From NCBI RefSeq assembly GCF_014646115.1, contig NZ_BMMV01000033.1, positions 21,365 to 85,364 on the forward strand: 64,000 bases of DNA. Reading direction: 5' to 3'. The position numbers and the translations under genes were made by a program. Below, piece after piece: positions 1 to 7,768 of the stretch. The notes under the pieces are model-generated. The model made no database searches, was not told the DNA's origin, and saw nothing but the letters and a program-made list of their open reading frames with translations. Numbering within the stretch: the stretch's first letter is position 1; every line of letters begins with the position of its first letter. Source of the DNA: Streptomyces camponoticapitis. GTDB taxonomy: Bacteria > Actinomycetota > Actinomycetes > Streptomycetales > Streptomycetaceae.

Positions 1-453
1 CCCGCGCCCCGCTACCGCTGGCTGACCGTCAGCGGCGCGGCGAGCGGCACGCACCCGACGCCCACCGCGACCCTGGTCTCGGAGCGCGTCGCGGGCGCGC
101 CCCGCTTCACGCTGTCGGGCACGGTGAAGGCCGGGCGCCCGCTGAAGTTCGTGAACAAGCTGCCGCAGGAGAACGAGGCGGTCTTCTTCCCGCTTGCCGC
201 CGATGTGACCGAGTCCGACCTCACCTCGTACTTCGACAAGTTCGGTCCCAACGGTGAATGGCCCGCCGACCCGCCGCCCTTCGACCAGTCCAAGGGCGTC
301 GGCTCGCTGCCGCTGAACCCGCAGCGTTCGTCGGTCATCCAGATCCCGCTGACCACCGGCCGCTACGTGGCACTCACCTGGCTGAAGGACGCGAGCGACG
401 GCAGGACGCGGCTGGTCAAGGAGGGCCAGTACAAGATCGTCGAGGTCCGCTGA
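1..453 (+). CDS. C-terminal part of a hypothetical, probably exported protein (5' end outside window)
   Basis: The reading frame is open from the first base to a TGA at 451-453, leaving 150 residues without a start, so the gene begins left of the window. I do not recognise the family. The fragment is hydrophilic with many beta-prone stretches (RYRWLTVSG, RFTLSGTV, SVIQIPLTTGRYVALTWL) and ends in YKIVEVR, as in small secreted or lipoprotein beta domains, but the part that would carry a signal peptide is not present. It is followed 89 bp later by the exporter gene on the same strand. Function unknown. Confidence 0.6.
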   Translation, partial: PAPRYRWLTVSGAASGTHPTPTATLVSERVAGAPRFTLSGTVKAGRPLKFVNKLPQENEAVFFPLAADVTESDLTSYFDKFGPNGEWPADPPPFDQSKGVGSLPLNPQRSSVIQIPLTTGRYVALTWLKDASDGRTRLVKEGQYKIVEVR

Positions 454-542
454 GTGCGGCTCTTGACCTCAACCGCAGTTCAGCTTCTAACGTCACTGAC
501 CAGCGGGTTCGTCGCCTACGGCCCACGAGACAGGGGAATTTC

Positions 543-2168
543 ATGACTACGACCGCCGCGCCCCGCGCGGGCCGGAAAGAGTGGATCGGACTGGCCGTAC
601 TGGCCATGCCGACGCTGCTCATCGCGATGGACATGACAGTCCTTCACCTGGCGGTTCCTTCACTGACCGCGGACTTGCAGCCCAGCACGTCGCAGCTGCT
701 GTGGATCATGGACATCTACGGATTCCTGGTCGCCGGCCTGCTCATCACCATGGGAACCCTCGGCGACCGGATCGGGCGGCGCAAGCTGCTGATGACCGGC
801 GCCGCCGCCTTCGGTATCGCCTCGGCACTCGCCGCGTTCTCCAACAGCGCCGAGATGCTGATCGTGACCCGGGCACTGCTCGGTGTCGCGGGCGCGACCC
901 TGATGCCCTCCACGCTCTCCCTGATCCGCAACATGTTCCACGACGCCGCCCAGCGCACCGTCGCCATCAGTGTCTGGATGACCTGCTTCGCGGTGGGTGG
1001 CGCCCTCGGCCCGCTGCTCGGCGGATTCCTGCTCGACTACTTCTGGTGGGGCTCGGCGTTCCTGATCGGCGTCCCCGTCATGGTGATCCTGCTCGTGCTC
1101 GGCCCCGTGCTGCTGCCCGAACACCGTGACGAGCAGGCGGGCAGGCTGGACTTCGGCAGCGCCGTGATGTCCCTGATCGCCGTCCTGTCCGTGGTCTACG
1201 GTCTCAAGCTGGTCGCCGAGGACGGCTTCGGTCTCCAGCCGGTCGCCTTCGTGCTGCTCGGTCTGGCCGTCGGGTACGCCTTCGTCCGCCGCCAGCGGTC
1301 GCTCGCCGACCCGCTGCTCGACCTGAGGCTCTTCCGTGAGCGCACCTTCAGCGCGTCGGCGGGTCTGCTCACCATCGGCATTCTGGTGATGGCGGGTTCG
1401 CAGCTCTTCACGCTCCAGTACCTCCAGCTCGTGCACGGACTCTCCCCGCTGTCGGCCGGCCTCTGGTCGCTGCCCAACGCGGCCGGTCTGATGGTCGGTG
1501 CCATGTCGGCCCCGGCTCTCGCGGCGAAGATCCGCCCCGGTTACGTCATCGCCGGCGGCCTGGTCGTCGCGGCGATCGGGCTGGGAATGCTCACCCTGGT
1601 CAGCGCGAGCGCCGGGCTGGGCATCCTGGTGACGGCCTCCGCGATCATGGGTGCGGGTCTGGGGCCGATGGCCTCTCTCAGCACGGACCTCGTGGTCGGC
1701 GCGGCTCCGCCGGAGCGCGCCGGTGCGGCCTCGGCCATCTCCGAGACGGGCACCGAGCTGGGCTCGGGTCTGGGTATCGCGGTCCTCGGCAGCATCGGCT
1801 TCGGTGTCTACCGCAGCGAGATCGAGAGCACCATGCCGTCGGGCGTCGACTCCGAGGCGGCGCACGAGTCGCTCGGCGGCGCGGTGGCGGCGGCCGAGGA
1901 GCTCGGCGGCAGGGCGGGCGACGAACTGCTCACCGTCGCCCGGGAGGCGTTCACGTACGGCATGCACGTGACGGCCATCGTCGGCGCCGCTGTCGCGCTG
2001 CTGCTGGCACTGCTGGCATCCGTCCTGCTGCGCGACGTCAAGCCGGGCGCCGGCGGTCACGACGAGTCGGCGGACGGCGCCCCGGGGGGCGGCCCGGACG
2101 GCGCGGCCGAGACCTCCTCGGGCTCCGAGACGTCGAAGAGCGGGACCACGCTCGGAAGCAACATCTGA
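543..2168 (+). CDS. MFS drug-resistance transporter, DHA2 (EmrB/QacA) family
   Basis: The protein has 541 residues with about 14 hydrophobic segments, the length and layout of 14-TM proton-drug antiporters. The loop motif GDRIGRRKLL (residues ~75-85) after TM2 is the MFS motif A, and the AMDMTVLHLAVPSL segment in TM1 matches the DHA2 motif D1 region. The ATG at 543 follows an AGGGGA ribosome binding site; the frame is open further upstream but that part overlaps the previous gene and is unlikely to be translated. A hairpin at 2242-2267 follows the gene. Position beside a deoxysugar cassette suggests export or self-resistance for a secondary metabolite, but the substrate cannot be read from sequence. 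Confidence 0.93.
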   Translation: MTTTAAPRAGRKEWIGLAVLAMPTLLIAMDMTVLHLAVPSLTADLQPSTSQLLWIMDIYGFLVAGLLITMGTLGDRIGRRKLLMTGAAAFGIASALAAFSNSAEMLIVTRALLGVAGATLMPSTLSLIRNMFHDAAQRTVAISVWMTCFAVGGALGPLLGGFLLDYFWWGSAFLIGVPVMVILLVLGPVLLPEHRDEQAGRLDFGSAVMSLIAVLSVVYGLKLVAEDGFGLQPVAFVLLGLAVGYAFVRRQRSLADPLLDLRLFRERTFSASAGLLTIGILVMAGSQLFTLQYLQLVHGLSPLSAGLWSLPNAAGLMVGAMSAPALAAKIRPGYVIAGGLVVAAIGLGMLTLVSASAGLGILVTASAIMGAGLGPMASLSTDLVVGAAPPERAGAASAISETGTELGSGLGIAVLGSIGFGVYRSEIESTMPSGVDSEAAHESLGGAVAAAEELGGRAGDELLTVAREAFTYGMHVTAIVGAAVALLLALLASVLLRDVKPGAGGHDESADGAPGGGPDGAAETSSGSETSKSGTTLGSNI

Positions 2169-2241
2169 ACCACCTGAAGCACCGGGCCTGCTGACGGGCC
2201 GTCAGGCCGAACCGCACGGTCGGCGGGTCCGGAGTTGCGAA

Positions 2242-2267
2242 GGGCCGGGGAGTCCGCTCCCCGGCCC
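2242..2267 (+). terminator. hairpin terminator after the MFS gene
   Basis: A perfect 10-bp stem (2242-2251 with 2258-2267) encloses a 6-nt loop, 74 bp downstream of the exporter stop. There is no U-tract, which is common for Streptomyces terminators. Confidence 0.6.
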
Positions 2268-2405
2268 CTCGCCCGGACCATCCGGTGTCGTACGAACGCC
2301 CCGCCGGCGCCGCCGGACCACGGCACCATCGGGGCACGCGCGTGTGATCGCAGCCATACGAAAGGCCGGCTCGGCCGGCCACGAAGAGAACGGGAGGCTC
2401 GCCCT

Positions 2406-3026
2406 ATGGAGCAGTCGGAAGACAGGACCGCCACGGTCGAATTCGTGCTGGACGTCATCTGCGCGGCGTCGTACATCGCGTACGTCCGCCTGGAGCGCGC
2501 GATCGAGCGGGTGCGGGCCGACGGAGGCAAGGTCGAGGTGGTCTTCCGTCCCTTCCAACTCGCGCCGGACGCGGCCTTCGACGGAGAGCCGCTGCTGGAG
2601 GTGCTCACCGGGATGTTCGGCAAGCACGTGGTGGCGGAGACCCAGCAGGCCGCGGCCGACGCGGTGAAGGACGGCGTGACGCTGGACTACGGCCGGGCGG
2701 TGGCCGCCGACACCTTCGAGGCGCACCGTCTGATCCAATCCGCGGCCTCGCGCGGGCTGGGCGAGGCGGCGGTCGAGCGGCTGTTCCGGGCGCACTTCAC
2801 CGACGGTCTGAACATCGCCGACCCCGCGACGCTCCAGCGGCTGGCGGCCGAGATCGGGGTCGACGCGAACGACGCCCCGGCCGACCGGCTCCGCGCCGAT
2901 CTGGCCCGCGTGCGCGCCGGCGGCATCCGTTCGGTGCCGCAGATCTCCTTCGACGGCGGCCGGGCACTGGCCGGCACACAGTCGGAGACGACCTACGCCA
3001 AGGCACTCCAGACGGCAGCGGCGTAG
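2406..3026 (+). CDS. FrnE/DsbA-family thioredoxin-fold protein with degenerate active site
   Basis: The 206-residue protein matches the FrnE-type DsbA layout: a beta strand ending in FVLDVICAASYIAYVRLERAI, a helical insertion, and the cis-proline loop region GGIRSVPQISFDGGRALAGTQS near the C-terminus. FrnE proteins normally carry CPWC after the first strand; here the same place reads CAAS, so the second cysteine and the proline are gone and thiol oxidoreductase or disulfide isomerase activity is doubtful. No signal peptide, so cytoplasmic. The ATG at 2406 lies 8 nt after GGGAGG and is preferred over the long upstream extension. FrnE-like genes occur in polyketide clusters (the name comes from the frenolicin cluster), consistent with the adjacent exporter and sugar genes. 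Confidence 0.75.
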   Translation: MEQSEDRTATVEFVLDVICAASYIAYVRLERAIERVRADGGKVEVVFRPFQLAPDAAFDGEPLLEVLTGMFGKHVVAETQQAAADAVKDGVTLDYGRAVAADTFEAHRLIQSAASRGLGEAAVERLFRAHFTDGLNIADPATLQRLAAEIGVDANDAPADRLRADLARVRAGGIRSVPQISFDGGRALAGTQSETTYAKALQTAAA

Positions 3027-3045
3027 GACAGGCCCGGGTCTTCAC

Positions 3046-3125
3046 GGCCCGGGGCGCCCGGCGCGGTGCGTCGCGACTCGCGGGATCCGGCTCCTACCGG
3101 GCGTACGCGAGCGGGTGAGCACAAC
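3046..3125. repeat. 80-bp direct repeat, copy A
   Basis: An 80-bp noncoding sequence is repeated without mismatch at 3223-3302, offset by 177 bp. It starts 19 bp after the FrnE-like stop. The preceding bases GGACAGGCCCGGG (from 3026) also recur just before copy B, with about 14 extra bases in copy A, so the original duplication was slightly longer. Each copy contains CTCGCG and CGCGAG arms that could form a hairpin. Confidence 0.95.
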
Positions 3126-3188
3126 GCGCGGCAAAGCGCCCTGCCGGGCCTTACGGGCCCGTGAAAATCCGCCGGACAGGGCTGGGAC

Positions 3189-3205
3189 GTGCCACGACGT
3201 GGCAC
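3189..3205. promoter_or_regulatory. 17-bp inverted repeat, possible operator, in the pre-glycosyltransferase spacer
   Basis: GTGCCAC-GAC-GTGGCAC is a perfect 7-bp inverted repeat with a 3-nt centre, placed between the two 80-bp direct repeats and 346 bp upstream of the glycosyltransferase start. Geometry fits a dimeric repressor site, but no regulator gene lies next to it and no promoter could be assigned with confidence. Confidence 0.3.
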
Positions 3206-3222
3206 GGTCCGCCCACCGGACA

Positions 3223-3302
3223 GGCCCGGGGCGCCCGGCGCGGTGCGTCGCGACTCGCGGGATCCGGCTCCTACCGGGCGTACGCGAGCGGGTGAGCACA
3301 AC
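3223..3302. repeat. 80-bp direct repeat, copy B
   Basis: This is the second perfect copy of the element at 3046-3125. It lies 249 bp upstream of the glycosyltransferase ATG, within the 524-bp gene-free stretch 3027-3550. No convincing coding region was seen in that stretch; it is likely the control region of the sugar cassette. Confidence 0.95.
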
Positions 3303-3550
3303 CGCGCGAGGCGTCCCGCCGGGCGGCGCGGTCCCGGCGTCCCTAGCTGCTTTCGACCTCTCACGGCCAATCCACGAACCCACGGCTGAGCCCTCCCGGC
3401 CCGCTCCATCCCCCGCAGCAGGCCGGGAGCCGGCCGGCCGTGTGCCGCCGGGGCGCCCACGCGCCTCGGCGGTTCTCACGTCCAGGCCCTGTTTCGATCC
3501 GGGACACCCGGAGACCGGGCCCAGCCCCGCCCAATCGAATGGAGACACCG

Positions 3551-4816
3551 ATGCGGGTCTTGTTCGCGGTCTTCCCGGCCACAGCACATCTGCATCCCGT
3601 GACGCCTCTGGCGTGGGCGCTGCAGAGTGCCGGCCACGAGGTGCGGATCGTCAGCCACCCGGAGATGGCCGACACCATCAGCGCCGTGGGCCTCACCCCG
3701 GTGCCGCTCGGCGAGACCGTGGATCTCACGGCTCCCGCCCCGGACATCGGGCCACAGCTCGACCGGGTCACCCGGGCGCTGTCCCTGACCACCGACACCC
3801 ATCTGTGGGAGATCCTGCGCCGCCGGGTGCTGCCCGCGCTGGCGAAGTACTTCCCCGCCGGGCCGGCCGCCGCCGGACACCGGGACATGCTGGACGACCT
3901 GGTGGAGTTCGCCCGCGGCTGGCAGCCGGACCTGGTGCTCTGGGACCCCGCGTTTCCCCCGGCGCCGGTCGCCGCCCGGGTCAGCGGCGCCGCGCACGCG
4001 CGGCTGATGTGGGGCCTGGACTACTTCGCCTGGGCCCGGCAGAAGTTCCTGGAGCGCCCGGAGCGGCCGGGCGGCGAGCCGGTCGAGGACCCGCAGGTCG
4101 CGGTGGTGCGGCCGATGCTGGAGCGGTACGGCCTGGAGTTCGACGAGGAGACGCTGCTCGGGCAGTGGACCGTCGACCCGATGCCCGCCCGGCTGCGGCT
4201 GCCGCTGGCCGTACGGTCCGTACCGGTGCGCTGGGTTCCCTTCAACGGTTCCGCCGCGGTTCCCGACTGGCTGCACGAGCCGCCGAAGCGACCGCGGGTC
4301 TGTCTCTCCCTCGGGCTCACCGCCCGTGAGCGGGACAAGGACAGCGAGGTCGCCATATCGGACCTGCTCGACATGGTCTCCGATCTCGACGTCGAGCTGG
4401 TCGCCACCTTGAACAGCTCCCAACTGGCCTCGCTGAGCGGCGTTCCGGACAACGTCCGCACGGTCGACTACCTGCCTCTCAACCAGCTGCTGCCGAGCTG
4501 CTCCGCGATCATTCACCACGGCGGCTACGGCACCTACGCGGCCGCGGTCGCGCACCGCGTACCGCAGCTCATCACATGGGAGGAGGGCGGCGACGCGATG
4601 GTCACCGCCCGGTACGTCACGGAGCGCGGCGCCGGGCTGGCGATGGACCGTGAGCACTTCTCGGTCGACGGGCTCAAGCGGCAGCTCGTACGCATCCTGG
4701 AGGAGCCCTCGTTCCAGGAGGGCGCGGCCGGGCTGTACGCCGACTCGCTGACCGCGCCCGGCCCGCAGGAGATCGTCCCCCTGCTGGAGAGGCTGACCGC
4801 GCGGCACCGGAGCTGA
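3551..4816 (+). CDS. GT1-family antibiotic glycosyltransferase
   Basis: The 421-residue protein has the start MRVLFAVFPATAHLHPV and the early AWALQSAGHEVRIVSHPE region of natural-product GT-B glycosyltransferases (DesVII/EryCIII/AknS group). The C-terminal donor site is recognisable as IIHHGGYGTYAAAVAHRVPQL followed by WEEGGDAM, corresponding to the HHGG and NDP-sugar-binding motifs. It presumably moves the dTDP-aminodeoxysugar made by the downstream genes onto an aglycone in the cytosol. Enzymes of this group often need a P450-like helper protein; none is encoded in this window. The ATG at 3551 is preferred because the family starts with MRVLF; an in-frame ATG at 3539 is possible. A strong hairpin follows the stop codon. 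Confidence 0.88.
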   Translation: MRVLFAVFPATAHLHPVTPLAWALQSAGHEVRIVSHPEMADTISAVGLTPVPLGETVDLTAPAPDIGPQLDRVTRALSLTTDTHLWEILRRRVLPALAKYFPAGPAAAGHRDMLDDLVEFARGWQPDLVLWDPAFPPAPVAARVSGAAHARLMWGLDYFAWARQKFLERPERPGGEPVEDPQVAVVRPMLERYGLEFDEETLLGQWTVDPMPARLRLPLAVRSVPVRWVPFNGSAAVPDWLHEPPKRPRVCLSLGLTARERDKDSEVAISDLLDMVSDLDVELVATLNSSQLASLSGVPDNVRTVDYLPLNQLLPSCSAIIHHGGYGTYAAAVAHRVPQLITWEEGGDAMVTARYVTERGAGLAMDREHFSVDGLKRQLVRILEEPSFQEGAAGLYADSLTAPGPQEIVPLLERLTARHRS

Positions 4817-4831
4817 CCGACACGTTACGCG

Positions 4832-4874
4832 AGGGCGGCGGCCCACCGGGGGAGACCCGGTGGGCCGCCGCCCT
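4832..4874 (+). terminator. strong hairpin between glycosyltransferase and aminotransferase genes
   Basis: A perfect 19-bp GC-rich stem (4832-4850 with 4856-4874) closes a 5-nt GGAGA loop 15 bp after the glycosyltransferase stop and 58 bp before the next start codon. It should terminate or strongly attenuate transcription, separating the glycosyltransferase from the sugar biosynthesis operon. Confidence 0.75.
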
Positions 4875-4932
4875 TCGCGTGCACCCGTCCGTGACCCTTC
4901 CCCACCCCGATCCGTTCTTCCCGGAGGAAACA

Positions 4933-6084
4933 GTGATCAACGTATTCCAGCCCAGCCTGGGCGACGAGGAACTCCAGGCGATAGCCGAGGTGTTCGCCGA
5001 CAACTGGCTGGGGCACGGGCCGCGTACCAAGAAGTTCGAGGCTGAGTTCGCCGAGCACCTGGGCGTCGAGCCGGAACAGGTGATGTTCATCAACTCCGCC
5101 ACCGCGGGTCTCTTCCTCTCCACGGAGCTGCTCGGGCTCGGCCCCGGCGACGACGTGGTGCTGCCCTCCGTGAGCTTCGTCGCCGCCGGCAACGCGGTCG
5201 CCGCGACCGGTGCCCGTCCGGTCTTCTGCGATGTCGACGAGCGCACGCTCAACCCGACGGCCGCCGACATCGAGCGGGCGCTGACCCCGCGCACCAAGGC
5301 GGTCCTGGTGCTGCACTACGGCGGGTATCCCGGCGACATCGCCGCGATCGCCGCGCTGTGCGAGGAACGCGGCATCCCGCTCGTCGAGGACGCCGCCTGC
5401 GCGGTCGCCTCCACGGCGGACGGCACCGCGTGCGGCGCCTTCGGCGACATCTCCATGTGGAGCTTCGACTCGATGAAGGTCCTGGTCACCGGCGACGGCG
5501 GGATGCTCTATGTCAAGGACCGTGAACTGGCCCGGAAGGCACGACAGTTGGCGTACCACGGGCTGGAGCAGTCCAGCGGGTTCGCCAACGCCCGGGTCTC
5601 GCACCGCTGGTGGGAGCTGAACGTACGCGACTTCGGCCGCCGCGTGGTCGGCAACGACATCACCGCCGCGATAGGCAGCGTCCAGCTGCGCCGGCTGCCG
5701 GAGTTCGTGGCGCGCCGCCGTGAGATCGCCGAGACGTACGACCGGCTGCTCGCCGACGCGGCCGGTGTGCGGCTGCCCCCGGCGCTGCCCGCGGGCCACA
5801 CCTCGTCGTACTACTTCTACTGGGTGCAGCTCGACCCGGCCGTCCGCGACAAGGTCGCCGCGGACCTGCTGGACCAGGGCGTCTACACCACCCTGCGCTA
5901 CCCGCCGCTGCACAAGGTCCCCGCCTACCAGGGCGACTGCGGGCCGCTGCCCGGCACCGACGCGTGCGCCGAGAACACCCTGCTGCTCCCCCTGCACCAG
6001 GCGCTCGACGACGCGGAGGTGCACAGCGTCGCCGCCGCGCTCCGCAAGTCCGTCGAGCTCCGGTCAGCCCCGGATCGGAGCTGA
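4933..6084 (+). CDS. DegT/DnrJ/EryC1/StrS-family sugar aminotransferase (likely C4 amination)
   Basis: The 383-residue protein is a PLP-dependent NDP-ketosugar aminotransferase. The PLP lysine is K182 in WSFDSMKVLVTGDGG, after the family's ED-A segment (VEDAACAVAS, ~151-160) and the N-terminal NWLGHGPRTKKFE substrate region. The GTG at 4933 sits 5 nt after a GGAGGA site; the in-frame ATG at 4879 lies close to the terminator hairpin without a binding site and is rejected. In a pathway that removes C2 and C3 hydroxyls and leaves a 4-keto group, this enzyme would aminate C4, as SpnR does for forosamine. That assignment comes from pathway logic, since C3 and C4 enzymes of this family cannot be separated by eye. 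Three bases separate it from the epimerase gene. Confidence 0.88.
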   Translation: MINVFQPSLGDEELQAIAEVFADNWLGHGPRTKKFEAEFAEHLGVEPEQVMFINSATAGLFLSTELLGLGPGDDVVLPSVSFVAAGNAVAATGARPVFCDVDERTLNPTAADIERALTPRTKAVLVLHYGGYPGDIAAIAALCEERGIPLVEDAACAVASTADGTACGAFGDISMWSFDSMKVLVTGDGGMLYVKDRELARKARQLAYHGLEQSSGFANARVSHRWWELNVRDFGRRVVGNDITAAIGSVQLRRLPEFVARRREIAETYDRLLADAAGVRLPPALPAGHTSSYYFYWVQLDPAVRDKVAADLLDQGVYTTLRYPPLHKVPAYQGDCGPLPGTDACAENTLLLPLHQALDDAEVHSVAAALRKSVELRSAPDRS

Positions 6085-6087
6085 GCC

Positions 6088-6687
6088 TTGCGTATCGCCG
6101 AGACCGGGGTGCCGGGCGCGTACGTCGTCACACCGGAACAGATCACCGATGAACGAGGCAACTTCTACGAGGCGCTGCGCTCCGAGGAGTTCGAGCGCGT
6201 GACAGGCCGGCCCTTCGTCCCGGTACAGATCAACTACTCCGTGTCCAGGCGCAATACGCTGCGCGGGATCCATGGAGTGGCGATCCCGCCGGGCCAGGCG
6301 AAGTACGTCACCTGCGTACGCGGAGCGCTGCGCGACATCGTCGTCGATCTGCGGGTGGGCTCGCCCACCTTCGGACACCACGAGACCAATGTGCTGGACG
6401 CCGACTCGGGACGCTCCGTCTACGTCCCCGAGGGCGTCGGCCACGGTTTCCTCACCCTCACCGACGACGCCTGCATCTGTTACGCGCTCTCCAGCGCGCA
6501 TGTGCCGGGCACCCAGATCGACATCAATCCGCTGGATCGCGATCTCGCACTGCCCTGGGGATTCGCGGAACCGCCGCTGCTGTCCGAGAAGGACAGGGCG
6601 GCACCGACCGTAGCCGAGGCCATGTCCGCCGGAACTCTCGCCACCTGGTCGGAGGCGAACGGCGGGGCCCACCCCGTAATGCTGTGA
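6088..6687 (+). CDS. dTDP-4-keto-6-deoxyhexose epimerase (RmlC family)
   Basis: This 199-residue cupin-fold epimerase keeps the RmlC catalytic residues: H62 in RGIHG as base, K72, and Y132 in the ICYALSS strand as the acid. PEGVGHGF (~114-121) is the usual cupin loop. It would epimerise C5, C3 or both in the 4-keto sugar, which would give an L-sugar if C5 is inverted. The start is a TTG at 6088, 7 nt after GGAG and 3 nt after the previous stop. Single- and double-site epimerases share these residues, so the regiochemistry is open. Confidence 0.88.
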   Translation: MRIAETGVPGAYVVTPEQITDERGNFYEALRSEEFERVTGRPFVPVQINYSVSRRNTLRGIHGVAIPPGQAKYVTCVRGALRDIVVDLRVGSPTFGHHETNVLDADSGRSVYVPEGVGHGFLTLTDDACICYALSSAHVPGTQIDINPLDRDLALPWGFAEPPLLSEKDRAAPTVAEAMSAGTLATWSEANGGAHPVML

Positions 6688-6700
6688 GGAGAGAACTGTC

Positions 6701-7768
6701 ATGAAGGCTCTGGTGCTGTCAGGCGGCTCAGGCACTCGTCTGCGCCCGTTCAGCTACTCCATGCCCAAACAGCTCATCCCGATCGCCAACAAGCCCGTCC
6801 TGGAACACGTACTGGAGAACATCCGGGCGCTCGGGGTCACCGAGATCGGCATCATCGTCGGCGGCTGGGCGACCGAGATCGCGGACGTCCTCGGGGACGG
6901 CTCCCGGCTGGGTGTGCGGATCACCTACATCCCGCAGGAGAAGCCGCTGGGGCTGGCGCACTGTGTGACGCTGGCCCGCCCCTTCCTCGGCGACGACGAC
7001 TTCGTCATGTATCTCGGGGACAACATGCTTCCCGACGGGATCGAGTCCATCGCCGCCGACTTCAGGGCCGCCCGGCCGGCCGCCCAGGTCGTGGTGCACA
7101 AGGTGCTCGACCCCCGCGCCTTCGGCGTCGCCGAGCTGGACGTCGACGGCAACGTCGAGCGGCTGGTCGAGAAGCCCGAGCAGCCGCTCAGCGATCTCGC
7201 CCTGATCGGCGTCTACTTCTTCACGCCCGCCATCCACCGGGCGGTCGGCGCCATCTCTCCGAGCGCCCGGGGCGAGCTGGAGATCACCGACGCGATCCAG
7301 TGGCTGCTGACCGCCGGCTCCGAGGTGAAGGCCAGCGAGTACAGCGGCTACTGGAAGGACACCGGCCGCGCCGAGGATGTCCTCGACTGCAACCGTCAGC
7401 TCCTCGCCGATCTGCGCCCCGGTGTCTTCGGCGAGACCGACGCGGCGAGCGAACTGGACGAGGGCGTACGCATCGAGCCCGGCGCGCGCGTGCTGCGTTC
7501 CCGGATCGAGGGCCCCGTCGTGGTCGGCTCGGGCACCGTGATCGAGGACAGCCACATCGGTCCCAACACGTCCATCGGCCGCGACTGCACCCTGCGGGGC
7601 ACCCAGGTGAGCGAGTCCATCGTGATGGACGGCGCGACCATCTCCCAGGTCCCGGGCCTGCAAGGCTCGCTCATCGGCCGTAACGCCACGGTCGGCACGA
7701 CCCCCGAGCAGGACCCCCACCACCGTCTCGTGGTGGGCGACCACACCCGAATCGAGGTGGCGGCATGA
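6701..7768 (+). CDS. rmlA: glucose-1-phosphate thymidylyltransferase, long StrD type
   Basis: The 355-residue protein makes dTDP-glucose from glucose-1-phosphate and dTTP, the first step of the deoxysugar pathway. The nucleotide-binding signature LSGGSGTRLRPFSYSMPKQ opens the protein, with the metal-binding LGDN (~105-108) and the LVEKPEQP segment following. The C-terminal third has left-handed-helix-like repeats (IEGPVVVGSGTVIEDSHIGPNTSIG), making it the long StrD-type rather than the ~290-residue RmlA. A GAGGAGAG binding site precedes the ATG. Its stop overlaps the next start as ATGA. Confidence 0.95.
   Translation: MKALVLSGGSGTRLRPFSYSMPKQLIPIANKPVLEHVLENIRALGVTEIGIIVGGWATEIADVLGDGSRLGVRITYIPQEKPLGLAHCVTLARPFLGDDDFVMYLGDNMLPDGIESIAADFRAARPAAQVVVHKVLDPRAFGVAELDVDGNVERLVEKPEQPLSDLALIGVYFFTPAIHRAVGAISPSARGELEITDAIQWLLTAGSEVKASEYSGYWKDTGRAEDVLDCNRQLLADLRPGVFGETDAASELDEGVRIEPGARVLRSRIEGPVVVGSGTVIEDSHIGPNTSIGRDCTLRGTQVSESIVMDGATISQVPGLQGSLIGRNATVGTTPEQDPHHRLVVGDHTRIEVAA

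Noticed and set aside
660..2060. 466-residue minus-strand frame opposite the MFS gene
   Set aside because: Its composition (runs of D, R, E, Q, H) has no fold-like pattern and the opposite strand encodes a clear transporter.
3046..3302. 80-bp repeats as a CRISPR array or IS ends
   Set aside because: There are only two direct copies with no short terminal inverted repeats, transposase or regular spacers.
4021..4461. Small minus-strand frames within the glycosyltransferase
   Set aside because: They lie wholly inside a well-supported gene and lack ribosome sites or recognisable domains.
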